64,000 bases of DNA from Myxococcales bacterium (lineage in GTDB: Bacteria; Myxococcota_A; Bradymonadia; UBA7976; UBA1532). The translations under genes were made by a program, and so were the position numbers. How positions within the stretch are numbered: position 1 is the first letter of the stretch; every line of letters starts with the position of its first letter. This document shows, in pieces, positions 27,289 to 38,709 of the stretch. The notes under the pieces are model-generated. The model worked only from the letters and a program-made list of their open reading frames with translations. It did not search any database and was not told the DNA's origin. Where the stretch lies: the NCBI GenBank assembly GCA_020633555.1, contig JACKDL010000025.1:1-64000 (forward strand), written 5' to 3'.

Positions 27289-28958
27289 CCGTAGGTGGCC
27301 TCCGCGCCCTTGCTGAGCTTGTTCGTCAGCGCCGAGTACCCCAGCAAGATCAAGAAGATGAGCACTGAGTAGGCCGCCGCGTAGCCGTAGCGATCCTGCT
27401 CGAAGGCCCAGCGGTAGGCCTCGGTGATCAGGATGTCGGTGCTGTTGTTCGGCTGCCCGCCGCTGACCAGGTAGATGATGTTGAACATGTTGAAGGTCCA
27501 GATGGACCCCAGGATCAGCGCCGGCACCATGGCCGGCTTCAGCAGCGGCAGGGTGATCTCGCGGAACTTGTCCCAGGTGCTCGCCCCGTCCACGTCGGCT
27601 GCCTCGTACAGGTCCTTGGGGATGGACTGCAGCGCCCCCAGCGCCACCACCATCATGAAGGGGAAGCCCAGCCAGGTGTTGGTGGTGACGTTCGCCGCGA
27701 AGGCCGTCCAGAAGCCGCTGAACCAGCCCACGGGCTCCACACCCAGCCCGCCCAGCAGGTGGTTGATGAGCCCGTACTGCTTGTTGAACATGCCCTTCCA
27801 GATCAGGGCGGTGATGTAGTTCGGCACCGCCCAGGGCACGATCAGCAGCACCCGGTACACGCCCTTCAGCCGCAGCGTGGGCTCCTTCAGCACCAACGCC
27901 AGCGCCAGCCCGATGGCCGCGTGGAGGATGACGTTCAGCGCGGTCCACGCCACCGTCACTGCCAGCGTGAAGTAGAAGCTCAGCGGCTCCCAGAAGCCCA
28001 CGCCCTCGCTGCGCAGGATCTGCACGAAGTTGCGCAGGCCCACGAAGGTGAACGTGCCGTGGTCGTGGCGGGTGAAGGCCAGCAGCAGCCCAAAAGCGAA
28101 GGGCGCCAGGATCAGCACCGCCATGCCGGCCATGGCCGGCGCGACGTAGGCGTAGGCGGCGCGGTGGGGCGAGCGGGCGCTGCAGGTGAACCACCCCACC
28201 GCCCCTGCCAGCACCAGCGGGAGCAACGGCGCCGCCAGCACCAACACCCCCAGCTCGGGCAGCAACGGCTCGGGGGCCGGCCCGTGCCCGCTCACCAGAC
28301 CCAGGACCCAGCGCACCTGGTGGGCCTGGTGATCGGTCAGGTCGTACATGGACAGGGCCAAGGCAGCCTCGGCGAGCAGCACGGCCACCCCCGCGCCCGC
28401 TGCGGCACGCCATGGACGCAGCGGGCCCCTCCACAGCAAGAGCAGCCAGGCGGTCAGGCCGAGAGCCAGCGCCCCCAGCAACCGCCAGCGCCCGGTGGCA
28501 GCCACCCGTGCCCAGTCCGGGGCCGGCACATCCGCCACCGCCACCTGCCGGGCCCCGGCCGGCGCCGCCGCGCGCCACTGCCCGCCTGCGCGGGCCACGA
28601 ACGCCCCGTCGCGCCCCTTGCTCCACGCGTCCGCGGCGGCCTTGTCGCCGTCGCTGCCGGGATCGAGCGCCTGGCCCGCCGCCATCGGGTGAGCGACGTA
28701 GCTCAGCCGGGGCAGGAAGGCGTAGGGGCGGGGCGCCGGGTCGTCCACCACCACCCGCAGCAGGGCCCCGCCGGTGGTGGTCATGGCCGCCGGCTGCGGG
28801 CTCACCGCCAGGGCGCTGGCCAGCCGCTGCGCCGACCAGGCACCGGCCCGATCGGCGTTGTGCTGCGCGTACTGCTGCCACGCCATGTCGCCCAGCAGCG
28901 CCGCGAACAGGCACGCCAGCAGCGGCGCCACATACCCCGCGCGGGTCGCCCTCGCCAC
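27285..28958 (-). CDS. malF: sugar ABC transporter permease, MalF type with a long N-terminal extension
   Basis: The protein has 557 residues, about 265 longer at the N-terminus than a minimal MalF core. The extension has one membrane helix (about 8-25), an extracytoplasmic stretch of about 130 residues (QQYAQHNADRAGAWSAQRLA), then three further hydrophobic segments. The core contains FGLLLAFTRHDHGTFTFVGL, the coupling motif YEAADVDGASTWDKFREITLP and the NNSTDILITEAYRWAF region. The exported part resembles a Cache-like sensor in layout (inferred). GTG start, 4 nt after the malE stop. Confidence 0.85.
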   Translation of the reverse strand: MARATRAGYVAPLLACLFAALLGDMAWQQYAQHNADRAGAWSAQRLASALAVSPQPAAMTTTGGALLRVVVDDPAPRPYAFLPRLSYVAHPMAAGQALDPGSDGDKAAADAWSKGRDGAFVARAGGQWRAAAPAGARQVAVADVPAPDWARVAATGRWRLLGALALGLTAWLLLLWRGPLRPWRAAAGAGVAVLLAEAALALSMYDLTDHQAHQVRWVLGLVSGHGPAPEPLLPELGVLVLAAPLLPLVLAGAVGWFTCSARSPHRAAYAYVAPAMAGMAVLILAPFAFGLLLAFTRHDHGTFTFVGLRNFVQILRSEGVGFWEPLSFYFTLAVTVAWTALNVILHAAIGLALALVLKEPTLRLKGVYRVLLIVPWAVPNYITALIWKGMFNKQYGLINHLLGGLGVEPVGWFSGFWTAFAANVTTNTWLGFPFMMVVALGALQSIPKDLYEAADVDGASTWDKFREITLPLLKPAMVPALILGSIWTFNMFNIIYLVSGGQPNNSTDILITEAYRWAFEQDRYGYAAAYSVLIFLILLGYSALTNKLSKGAEATYG

Positions 28959-28962
28959 CGCC

Positions 28963-30168
28963 CTACTCCGCCGCCCGCCGGATGACCGCGGCCGCGTCGC
29001 GCAGCGCGTCGGCCGGCGACTCGCCGTGCACGATGCCCCGCGACAGGGCCGACTTCATGGGCGTCCACACCCCGCGCATGTGGGGCCGGTTGCTCAGCGA
29101 CACCGTGTCCTCCACCTGGTCGCGGAAGGCCTCCACGAAGGCGTCCCCCGCCACCGCCGGATCCTGGTAGGCCGCCTTGTTGGCCACGAGCTGCCCGCCC
29201 TGGAGCAGCCGCGACAGCGCCTCGTCGTCCTGGCTCAGGAACACCATCAGGTCGAAGGCCGCGCGCTTCTGCTTCGAGTGGGCGCTCAGCAGGATCCCCT
29301 CGACCCCCAGGAACGGCTTCGCCTTCAGGCCCGACTCGCTCACCGTCGGCAGCGGCGAGACCGCCCAGCCGCCGTGCTCGGCCAGCTCTGCGCGGAACCA
29401 GGGCCCGCTCACCACGTAGGCCAGCTTGCGCTGCTTGAACAGGGTGGTCACCAGCGCGCTGGTCAGCTCCTCGGGCACGATGCGCTCGACGGCCACCAGC
29501 CCTCGCACGAACTCGACGCTCCGGATCGCCGCCGGCGAGTCCAGCGCCAGCGTGTCCTGCTCGTCGGCGTACACGGCGCCGCCGAAGCCGTGCAGCCAGG
29601 GGGCGTGGAAGTACAGGCTGTCGAGCTCATAGCCCAGCCCCCACACGCTCGGGTCCTCCGCCCGCAGCGCCTTCGCCTGCGCGATCAGCGCCGCGGTGTC
29701 CGCCGGCGCATCGGGCGCCAAGGCGGTGTCGCGGTACAGCGCCAGCGTCTTGAAGGCCAGGGGCAGGCCGTACAGCTCGCCGCGGTAGACCAGGGGGCTC
29801 AGGGTCGAGCGGAAAAAGCGGTCGAGCAGCGGCTCGGTGGCCCAGAACCCGATGGGCTCGATGACCCCGGCCGCCGCCCAGTCCCCCACCCGGTCGTGCG
29901 CAAAGATGAACAGATCCGGGCCGTTGCCCCGTGGGGTGGCCACGCTGACCTTGTTGGGGAAGGCGTCGTAGGGGATGCCCGAGGGCACCACCTTCACCTC
30001 GGGGTGGGCGGCCTCGTAGCGGCCCAGGGCAGCCTCCAGGGCGGCCAGCTCGGCCCCCCGGTAGCTGTGCCACAGCACCAGCCGGGTGCGGTCATCGGCC
30101 CCGTCGCCGGCGCTGCAGCCCAGCAGCCACCCCAACACCAGCCACGGGAGCAGGCGGCGCACGCTCAC
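28963..30168 (-). CDS. malE: sugar ABC transporter substrate-binding lipoprotein, MalE type
   Basis: The protein has 401 residues. Lipobox LLGC near residue 17 anchors it in the membrane. The SBP_bac family pattern is visible: LVLWHSYRGAELAALEAAL at the N-lobe start, PDLFIFAHDRVGDWAAAG, PLVYRGELYGLPLAFKTLAL and the late FLGVEGILLSAHSKQKRAAF. Substrate is probably a maltodextrin-like or trehalose-like sugar by comparison with the permeases; the residues seen do not decide it. The GTG start overlaps the ATPase stop (GTGA). Confidence 0.9.
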   Translation of the reverse strand: MSVRRLLPWLVLGWLLGCSAGDGADDRTRLVLWHSYRGAELAALEAALGRYEAAHPEVKVVPSGIPYDAFPNKVSVATPRGNGPDLFIFAHDRVGDWAAAGVIEPIGFWATEPLLDRFFRSTLSPLVYRGELYGLPLAFKTLALYRDTALAPDAPADTAALIAQAKALRAEDPSVWGLGYELDSLYFHAPWLHGFGGAVYADEQDTLALDSPAAIRSVEFVRGLVAVERIVPEELTSALVTTLFKQRKLAYVVSGPWFRAELAEHGGWAVSPLPTVSESGLKAKPFLGVEGILLSAHSKQKRAAFDLMVFLSQDDEALSRLLQGGQLVANKAAYQDPAVAGDAFVEAFRDQVEDTVSLSNRPHMRGVWTPMKSALSRGIVHGESPADALRDAAAVIRRAAE

Positions 30169-31220
30169 CCCAGCCGCCCCTGGGTGGCGCCGTCGAACAG
30201 GTGCAGCCGCCCCGGCTCGGGGGCCAGGTGCATCAGCGCCCCCGGCGACGGCGGCGCGTCCTTGGTGCGCACCACCAGGAGCTGCTCCCCGTGGCGGCAG
30301 TAGACGAAGCTCTCGGAGCCCATGGGCTCCACCACCTCGACGGTGCCCGAGAACACCGCCGCCCCGGCCTCCACCGGCCGAAGGTGCTCGGGCCGCACGC
30401 CCAGCACCACCGGCTGCCCCACCTGGCCGGCCCCTTGGAAGGCGACCTGGAAGCCCGCCCCCGTCACCCCGGCCGCGGTGCGCTCGCCCGTGAGCAGGTT
30501 CATGGCGGGGCTGCCGATGAACGTGGCCACGAACGTGTTGTCGGGCCGATCGTAGAGCTCCAGCGGCGCCCCGATCTGCTGCACCACGCCGCCCTTCAGC
30601 AGCACGATGCGGTCGGCCAGGGTCATGGCCTCCACCTGATCGTGGGTGACGTACAGGCTCGTGGCCCCCAGGCTGCGGTGCAGCTTGCTCAGCTCCACCC
30701 GCATCTGCAGCCGCAGCTTCGCGTCCAGGTTGCTCAGGGGCTCGTCGAACAGGAACACCTTCGGCGCCCGCACGATGGCGCGGCCAATGGCGATGCGCTG
30801 CCGCTGCCCGCCCGACATGGCCTTGGGCTTGCGGTCCAGCAGATCGCTGATGGCCAACTGCTCGGCCACCTTGCGCACCCGCTGCTCGATGTCGGCCTTG
30901 GGCACCTTCTGGAGCTTCAGCCCGAAGGCCATGTTCTCGAAGGCGGTCATGTGCGGGTAGAGGGCGTAGCTCTGGAACACCATCGCCACGTCGCGGGCCT
31001 TGGGCGCCGCCTCGTTCACCCGCCGGCCGTCGATCCGCAGCTCGCCGGTGGTGATGCTTTCGAGGCCCGCCACCATCCGCAGGGTCGTGCTCTTGCCGCA
31101 CCCCGACGGGCCGACCAGCACGATGAACTCCCCCGGCTGGATGTCGATGGAGAACGCCTGCACGGCCTCGAACCCGTTGGGGTAGCGCTTGCCAACCCCG
31201 TCCAGCTCCACCCGCGCCAC
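30165..31220 (-). CDS. sugar ABC transporter ATPase, MalK/UgpC type
   Basis: The protein has 351 residues. Walker A GPSGCGKSTTLRMVAGL (about 37-53), Q-loop MVFQSYALYPHMT, signature SGGQRQRIAIGRA, Walker B VFLFDEPLSNLDAK and H-loop THDQVEAMT are all present. A C-terminal TOBE/MalK regulatory domain starts near 240. GTG 31220 has GGGAGG upstream. It heads the transporter operon; the promoter lies at 31266-31294. Such ATPases often serve several sugar importers. Confidence 0.95.
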   Translation of the reverse strand: MARVELDGVGKRYPNGFEAVQAFSIDIQPGEFIVLVGPSGCGKSTTLRMVAGLESITTGELRIDGRRVNEAAPKARDVAMVFQSYALYPHMTAFENMAFGLKLQKVPKADIEQRVRKVAEQLAISDLLDRKPKAMSGGQRQRIAIGRAIVRAPKVFLFDEPLSNLDAKLRLQMRVELSKLHRSLGATSLYVTHDQVEAMTLADRIVLLKGGVVQQIGAPLELYDRPDNTFVATFIGSPAMNLLTGERTAAGVTGAGFQVAFQGAGQVGQPVVLGVRPEHLRPVEAGAAVFSGTVEVVEPMGSESFVYCRHGEQLLVVRTKDAPPSPGALMHLAPEPGRLHLFDGATQGRLG

Positions 31221-31265
31221 GGGGCGCCTCCCTTCGTCTCTGTGGGCCCGCAGAGCGGGGGCCCC

Positions 31266-31294
31266 TTGATACTCTGCCGCCCCCCAGTCGGCAA
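31266..31294 (-). promoter_or_regulatory. promoter of the sugar transporter operon
   Basis: On the minus strand TTGCCG (31294-31289) and TATCAA (31271-31266) are 17 bp apart, giving a leader of about 40 nt before GTG 31220. Confidence 0.5.
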
Positions 31295-31473
31295 CGTCGG
31301 CGTGCCCTGGAGCGCTCGGGTTGCCGTGACCCGGGGGAAGATGGCACTCTCGGGACGTTTCCATGGGAAAAATCACGGACCTGTCCTCGCCTGGGGTCGC
31401 TCCCTGTGGCGCGGCGGGTGTCGACCGCGGGATGGGGCGTCCTCCAGGGCCCGCCAGGGGAGTTCACGGCTTG

Positions 31474-34092
<2,619 letters not shown>

Positions 34093-34165
34093 ACGTGCGC
34101 CCCTGGGCGCGGCCGCACCGCGCCCCCCCCTACCCCGCAGAATCACTGCAATTCTCAAACAGGCC

Positions 34166-34194
34166 TTGGCCTGCCCCCGCTTGAGGAGTAGGTT
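34166..34194 (+). promoter_or_regulatory. promoter-like boxes before the 6S-like RNA
   Basis: TTGGCC at 34166-34171 and TAGGTT at 34189-34194 are 17 bp apart. The start predicted near 34201 falls close to the 5' arm of the RNA structure. Confidence 0.4.
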
Positions 34195-34356
34195 CGATCC
34201 CAGGAGGTCGAACGACCGAAAGCCGTGAGGGTTGAGAAAAATCCAGTTGCCGATTAACCCGGGTCTGGTCCCTGTCGGTGGTGTGCAAGCCGGCCGCTGA
34301 GTCGGAAGCCTGAAGCCGTTAGATCGGGCCCACCTAGTGATGGGATTGGGTTTTTT
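34195..34356 (+). ncRNA. candidate 6S RNA (ssrS-like)
   Basis: The roughly 380-bp gap between the large secreted protein and dtd holds an AT-richer, structured block. The ends can pair (ATCCC-AGG-AGGT near 34197-34209 with ACCT-AGTGAT-GGGAT near 34332-34346). The inside has CCCTGTCGGTGG, GGTGTGCAAGCC and GGGCCCACCT, which resemble the conserved blocks I remember of the 6S family. A run of six T follows at 34351. 6S RNA binds sigma-70 RNA polymerase in stationary phase. Call is by eye; an unrelated structured RNA is possible. Confidence 0.45.
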
Positions 34357-34399
34357 CAGGCATCCCGAGATCGTCTCTCGCTCGAACGACGCTCCCCTT

Positions 34400-34435
34400 C
34401 CAACGGCGCTCCTGTGTGAGCGCCGTTGGTCTTTC
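34400..34435 (+). terminator. strong intrinsic terminator
   Basis: A perfect 12-bp stem (CCAACGGCGCTC at 34400-34411 with GAGCGCCGTTGG at 34418-34429) has a 6-nt loop and is followed by TCTTTCT. It lies between the RNA candidate and the convergent dtd gene, 40 bp past the dtd stop, so it could end either transcript. Confidence 0.8.
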
Positions 34436-34475
34436 TGGGCTCCGGTTCACCCCTCCCCGGAGAGCACGTCGAGCC

Positions 34476-34925
34476 TCAGAAGCCCTTCTTCGAGTCCAGC
34501 AGCAGGGTCACCGGCCCGTCGTTGACCAGCTCCACCATCATGTGGGTGCGGAAGCGGCCCGTCTCACAGCGCACCCCCTGGGCCCGCACCGCCGCCACGA
34601 ACTGGTCGAAGAGCGGCTCGGCCACCTCCGGTCGCGCCGCCTGCACGAACGACGGGCGGCGCCCCTTGCGGCAGTCGCCCAGCAGAGTGAACTGGCTGAC
34701 CGCCAGCACCGCCCCGCCCACGGCGGCCAGGTCCAGGTTGATCTTGCCCTCTTCGTCCTCGAAGACCCGCAGCCCAACCACCTTGCGTGCGAGAAACTCG
34801 GCGTCCGCGGACGTGTCGTCGGTGGCGGCGCCCACCAGGACCAGCAGGCCCCGCTCCACCGCGCCCGTGAGCGCGTCGTCCACCGTCACCTGGGCGCGAC
34901 TGACCTTCTGCACCACCGCGCGCAT
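34476..34925 (-). CDS. dtd: D-aminoacyl-tRNA deacylase
   Basis: The protein has 149 residues, full length for Dtd. It opens MRAVVQKVSRAQVTVDD. The conserved SQFTLLGDCRKGRRPSF (about 78-94) and the C-terminal NDGPVTLLLDS carry the two active-site motifs of the family (SQFTL and GP). It removes D-amino acids from tRNA. AAAGGAAAGG lies before the ATG. Confidence 0.96.
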   Translation of the reverse strand: MRAVVQKVSRAQVTVDDALTGAVERGLLVLVGAATDDTSADAEFLARKVVGLRVFEDEEGKINLDLAAVGGAVLAVSQFTLLGDCRKGRRPSFVQAARPEVAEPLFDQFVAAVRAQGVRCETGRFRTHMMVELVNDGPVTLLLDSKKGF

Positions 34926-35058
34926 CGGAGACCTTTCCTTTCGCTGAGATACGGGTCTGCTCGGCCCGCGCTCATCTTCCAAAACCGGGTCGCGCTGTGA
35001 TACATGAGTCCCCGTCGGGGCGGAACCATGGTCCCGCCGGCCCGTCGATGAGGATGGC

Positions 35059-35736
35059 ATGGGCGACCAGAACCGCAAGACGCTGCGTAGCTTCTACTGC
35101 CGCGACTACCTGTGGGAGCTGTACGAGGTCATGACGCAGGACCTCGGCTGCTCGATGGACTACCTCATCAATGAGGCCATGCGGCATTACGCCCGCAGCC
35201 GGAACTACAGCCTGGCGGCCTCGAACCGCCAAGGCGAACCGCAGGTGGTCTCCCCCTTCGGCCCCCCCGGCACACCGCAGCCCGCCGCCGCCCCCGAGCA
35301 GCGTCGGCCGCCGCCGCTGCCGGGTCAGCCGCACGCCCCGGGACACCAACCCCCGCCCAGCCCGCAGCCGCCGCTGCCGGGGCAGGTTGCGGCTGGGTCA
35401 GCGCCCGCTGCCACGCCGGTGGCCCCGGCCGCGGCCCCTGCGGCCGCAGCCCAGCGGCAGCCGCTGTTCCTGCTGTTCAACGGGCAGCGCTATCGCATCG
35501 ACAAGGACAAGTTTGTGATCGGGCGTGGCAGCCAGATGACGGACTTGACCATTCGCGACGGCAACATCTCGCGCAAGCACGCAGCGGTCATCCACCGGGG
35601 CGGCGCCTACTACATCAAGGATCTCGATTCCACCAACGGCATCGAGTTCAACGGCAAGCGCATCGAGCACAAGCGGGTGGACGAAGGCGACACCTTCTAC
35701 CTGTGCGACTACGAGCTGCGCTTCACGTACCGCTAG
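35059..35736 (+). CDS. FHA-domain protein with a ribbon-helix-helix-like N-terminus
   Basis: The protein has 225 residues. Residues 1-50 (LRSFYCRDYLWELYEVMTQD, then LGCSMDYLINEAMRHYARSR) are predicted helical and resemble a small RHH-type DNA- or protein-binding unit. A Pro-rich linker runs to about 135. Residues 138-225 are an FHA domain with VIGRGSQMTDLTI, NISRKHAAV and STNGIEFNGKRIE, the pattern that binds phospho-threonine. It probably reads the output of the kinases encoded nearby. Confidence 0.88.
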   Translation: MGDQNRKTLRSFYCRDYLWELYEVMTQDLGCSMDYLINEAMRHYARSRNYSLAASNRQGEPQVVSPFGPPGTPQPAAAPEQRRPPPLPGQPHAPGHQPPPSPQPPLPGQVAAGSAPAATPVAPAAAPAAAAQRQPLFLLFNGQRYRIDKDKFVIGRGSQMTDLTIRDGNISRKHAAVIHRGGAYYIKDLDSTNGIEFNGKRIEHKRVDEGDTFYLCDYELRFTYR

Positions 35737-35783
35737 CCCGCCTGCGAGGCCACGCGCCCACCAGCGCGCGGCAGACCCCCGCC

Positions 35784-38525
35784 CTACTCGTCGAACAGCC
35801 GCCCGTCATCCATGTCGTCGAACCGCGGCCGCACCAGGCGCCGGGCGGTGGCTCGCTCAGCCTGCGGCCGGGGGGGCGTCCGCGCCACCCGGAACCCGTG
35901 GGCCAGATCAGGCACCTCGCGGGGCGTCGCCAGCCGGTGCGTCACCCGGCAGCCCACGTCGCTGGTGGTGCTGAAGGCCCCGCCCTTCACCACCACCAGA
36001 TCGGGCTGGTTGCCGAAGGCGGTGTCGCAGTACTCCCGCACCAGCCCTGCCATGTCCAAGCAGCCGTAGGGCGATCGGTCCGTCGCGAACAGCCCGACCC
36101 GGTCCGGCGTCGGGCGGCCCTGCCGGGACTCGGCCATACGGCAGAAGCTGGCGTCAAAGCGGTTGCCCCACGGGTACAGGCGCCCGTCCGTGCCCCGCGC
36201 CGCCTTCTCCCACTCGGCCTCGGTGGGCAGCCGGATCTCGGTCCCGCTGCGCTTCGTGTACCAGGTGCAGTAGTCCCGGGCGTCGTTGAAGCTGATGCCG
36301 AGGACGGGCCAGTGCGGGTGCCAGTGCAGGCCCTCGGTGTCCGTGGCGGGCAGCTCGAACCGGCCGTCGGCGCCACGCTGCCACAGGAAACCCCGCGTGG
36401 CCTTCAGCCGCGGCACCCGGGCCTGCGCCGCCGCCTGGCTGCGCCGATCGAGATCGCGGATGAAGGCGAGGTACTCGCCGCAGGTGACGGGGTAGCGGGC
36501 GACAAACACGTCGCCCACCTCCACCACGCGCCGGTGGCGGGCCGAGGCGCACGCGTCGTCGCCCCCCATGACGAAGGGGCCCCCGGGGATGTAGAGGAAG
36601 TGTGGCCCGATCTGCTCGTCGGTGAAGAAGCGGCAGACCACGTCCGTGACCTCGCCCCGGTCGATGCGCGCGGGGTAGACGACGTCCCGGTAGCCGGCCT
36701 GGCTGAGCTTGAGCTGCCACGCCCCGTGCTGGAGCGGCACGTTGTTCACCGGGGTCCGCCCGAGCTGCTCGTCGGTCAGCGGGGTGAGCTGCAGATCCAC
36801 CTCGAGGTAGCGGCTGGCCTCCACCGTCGCCCCGGGCGGATCGGACCGGACGATCAGCCGCCCCTCACCGCGCAGCAAGTCATCGAACATGCCGCGGTTG
36901 TAGGCCTCGACCAGGGCCCGGTAGTAGATGATCTGCCCCTCGTCGCCGGCGTCCTCGGCTTCCCTCAGCTTGAACCAGTACAGGCGCGCCAGCTCGTTGC
37001 TGGCGTCCTCGTTGCCGGGGTTGAAGCCGATGGCCGCCATCAGCGCCTGGGCGGCGTCGCTGAAGCGCTGGTGCATCTGGCTCTCGTACTCGGCCAGCTC
37101 GGCCTGCCGGCTCCACAGCTCCCGCTTGCGCTCCGGACCGGCCCACCCCTCCACCTGCCACTCCAGATCCATCAACGTCTCGCGCAGGGTCGTCACCTTG
37201 CCCCGAGCCCGCCGGTACTGCTCGACGAGGTCGATGCCCTCCTCCAGCTTCACCTCGGACATGGCGCTGCGCCGGTCCAGATCCTCCACCCCGGCCAGGT
37301 AGCCCTGCACCGCCTCGATGACCGCGCCCGCATGGGCCGGCCGCTCGTCGGGCCGCTTGGCCATACACGCCAGGCAGAGCTCCTCCAGCGGCACCGGGAT
37401 GTTGTTCTGTGGCGATCGCTTGCGCGGCGGGATGGGCGCCTGCGTGAGCACCTGGGCCAGGATCTGCCGGAAGTGCTTGCCGCGGAAGGGCGCCCGCCAG
37501 GTCAGGATCTCGTAGAGCAGGGCGCCCAGCGAGTAGACGTCCGACCGCTCGTCCACCTCGTTGACCTTGCCGGCCGCCTGCTCGGGGGACATGTACGCCG
37601 GCGTGCCCGTCACCACGCCCACCATGGTGGCGTCGGCGTTCTGGGTGCGCAGGGTGGCGACGCCGCTGTCCCCGACGTTTTCGGCGCGGCCCAGCACCTT
37701 GGCCACGCCCCAGTCGAGCACCAACACCTCACCGAAGTCGCCCAGCATGACGTTGCTGGACTTGATGTCACGGTGCACGACGCCGCGGCTGTGGGCGAAG
37801 CGGATGGCGTGGCAGACCTGCACGAAGATGCTGAGCAGCTTCACCAGGGTGAACTCGGCGTGCACGGCCGGCTCGCCCTTGCGCAGCCCCCGCACGATGT
37901 CCTTCAGCGTGCGGCCCTGCACCAGCTTCATGGTGAAGAACATCTCGCCGCCCGTGAAGTAGCCGAAGTCGTGCACCGGGATGATGTTCGGGTGCTCGAG
38001 CTGCGCGGTGATCTGGGCCTCTTCCACGAACTTCTGGCGGACGTACTCGCTGACCTTGTGGCCGTCGATGAGCGTCTTCATGACCAGGCGGCGCATGAGC
38101 TGCCGGTCGCGGACCAGGACGATGTTGCCGACGCCCCCGCGGGCGATCTCCTGGAAGGTCTCGTACTTCTCGGGCGGGATGGACTCGCTGCCAGGTGGGT
38201 GCTGGCGGCGCAGGTGATCAGCCACCGCCATCAGGTCGCCATCGCCGAGCTGCAGCGAGCCCATCTCCCCGCCGGCCGCCCAGGCGCCGTCGTCTTCCTC
38301 GCCGCTGGCGGCCACCTCGGAGTGCAACTCCATGCTGGCCCCGGCGTCCACGAGCGAACCCGTGGGGGGAGGCGGCGGCGGCGTGGCGATGATCCCTCGG
38401 GCCTGCAGGACCCGCGCGACGGCCTCGCGCTGCCCACGGGCCAGCACGGCCTCGGCCAACGCGACGAAGGCGTCGTCGATCTCACCGCGTGCGGCGGCCT
38501 CGCGGATGGTGGCGCGCAGATCCAT
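35784..38525 (-). CDS. Ser/Thr kinase fused to a SUMF1/FGE-type domain
   Basis: The protein has 913 residues. A kinase domain spans about 120-430 with glycine loop ARGGVGNIVL, lysine in LVMKTLI, HRDIKSSN, and DWG instead of DFG (LVLDWGVAK). A helical, coiled-coil-rich region (about 440-570) and a PEGA-like beta stretch (RLIVRSDPPGATVEASRYL) follow. The C-terminal domain from about 640 is a formylglycine-generating-enzyme (SUMF1) fold: IPGGPFVMGGDD, YPVTCGEYLAF, RLPTEAEWEKAARG, YPWGNRFD and VVVKGGAFST...GFRVAR. The Cys pair of true FGE enzymes is not obvious, so this domain is likely for binding. No membrane helix seen. Confidence 0.9.
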   Translation of the reverse strand: MDLRATIREAAARGEIDDAFVALAEAVLARGQREAVARVLQARGIIATPPPPPPTGSLVDAGASMELHSEVAASGEEDDGAWAAGGEMGSLQLGDGDLMAVADHLRRQHPPGSESIPPEKYETFQEIARGGVGNIVLVRDRQLMRRLVMKTLIDGHKVSEYVRQKFVEEAQITAQLEHPNIIPVHDFGYFTGGEMFFTMKLVQGRTLKDIVRGLRKGEPAVHAEFTLVKLLSIFVQVCHAIRFAHSRGVVHRDIKSSNVMLGDFGEVLVLDWGVAKVLGRAENVGDSGVATLRTQNADATMVGVVTGTPAYMSPEQAAGKVNEVDERSDVYSLGALLYEILTWRAPFRGKHFRQILAQVLTQAPIPPRKRSPQNNIPVPLEELCLACMAKRPDERPAHAGAVIEAVQGYLAGVEDLDRRSAMSEVKLEEGIDLVEQYRRARGKVTTLRETLMDLEWQVEGWAGPERKRELWSRQAELAEYESQMHQRFSDAAQALMAAIGFNPGNEDASNELARLYWFKLREAEDAGDEGQIIYYRALVEAYNRGMFDDLLRGEGRLIVRSDPPGATVEASRYLEVDLQLTPLTDEQLGRTPVNNVPLQHGAWQLKLSQAGYRDVVYPARIDRGEVTDVVCRFFTDEQIGPHFLYIPGGPFVMGGDDACASARHRRVVEVGDVFVARYPVTCGEYLAFIRDLDRRSQAAAQARVPRLKATRGFLWQRGADGRFELPATDTEGLHWHPHWPVLGISFNDARDYCTWYTKRSGTEIRLPTEAEWEKAARGTDGRLYPWGNRFDASFCRMAESRQGRPTPDRVGLFATDRSPYGCLDMAGLVREYCDTAFGNQPDLVVVKGGAFSTTSDVGCRVTHRLATPREVPDLAHGFRVARTPPRPQAERATARRLVRPRFDDMDDGRLFDE

Positions 38526-38614
38526 CAGCTCCCCCCCGGCCCCCGGGCGGTTGCCGCCGTGGGCTCGGGGGCGACTCTAGCCCGAGGGACGTGCGGGGCG
38601 CCACCGCGCACGCG

Positions 38615-38643
38615 TTGAACCCGGAGCGTGCCCGTGCTACAAG
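38615..38643 (+). promoter_or_regulatory. sigma-70-like promoter
   Basis: TTGAAC at 38615-38620 and TACAAG at 38638-38643 are 17 bp apart, about 66 bp before the ATG at 38710, between this gene and the divergent kinase-SUMF1 gene. Confidence 0.5.
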
Positions 38644-38709
38644 CGCGCGCTTCGCGCGGCGGGTCCGGCCCGCTGTTCCGTCTCGGCAAGGGGCTCTCAG
38701 GCGAGCCTC

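Noticed and set aside
34186..34206. GGTTCGATCCC resembling a tRNA T-loop
   Set aside because: The flanking bases do not pair as a T-stem and no acceptor, D or anticodon arms are present.
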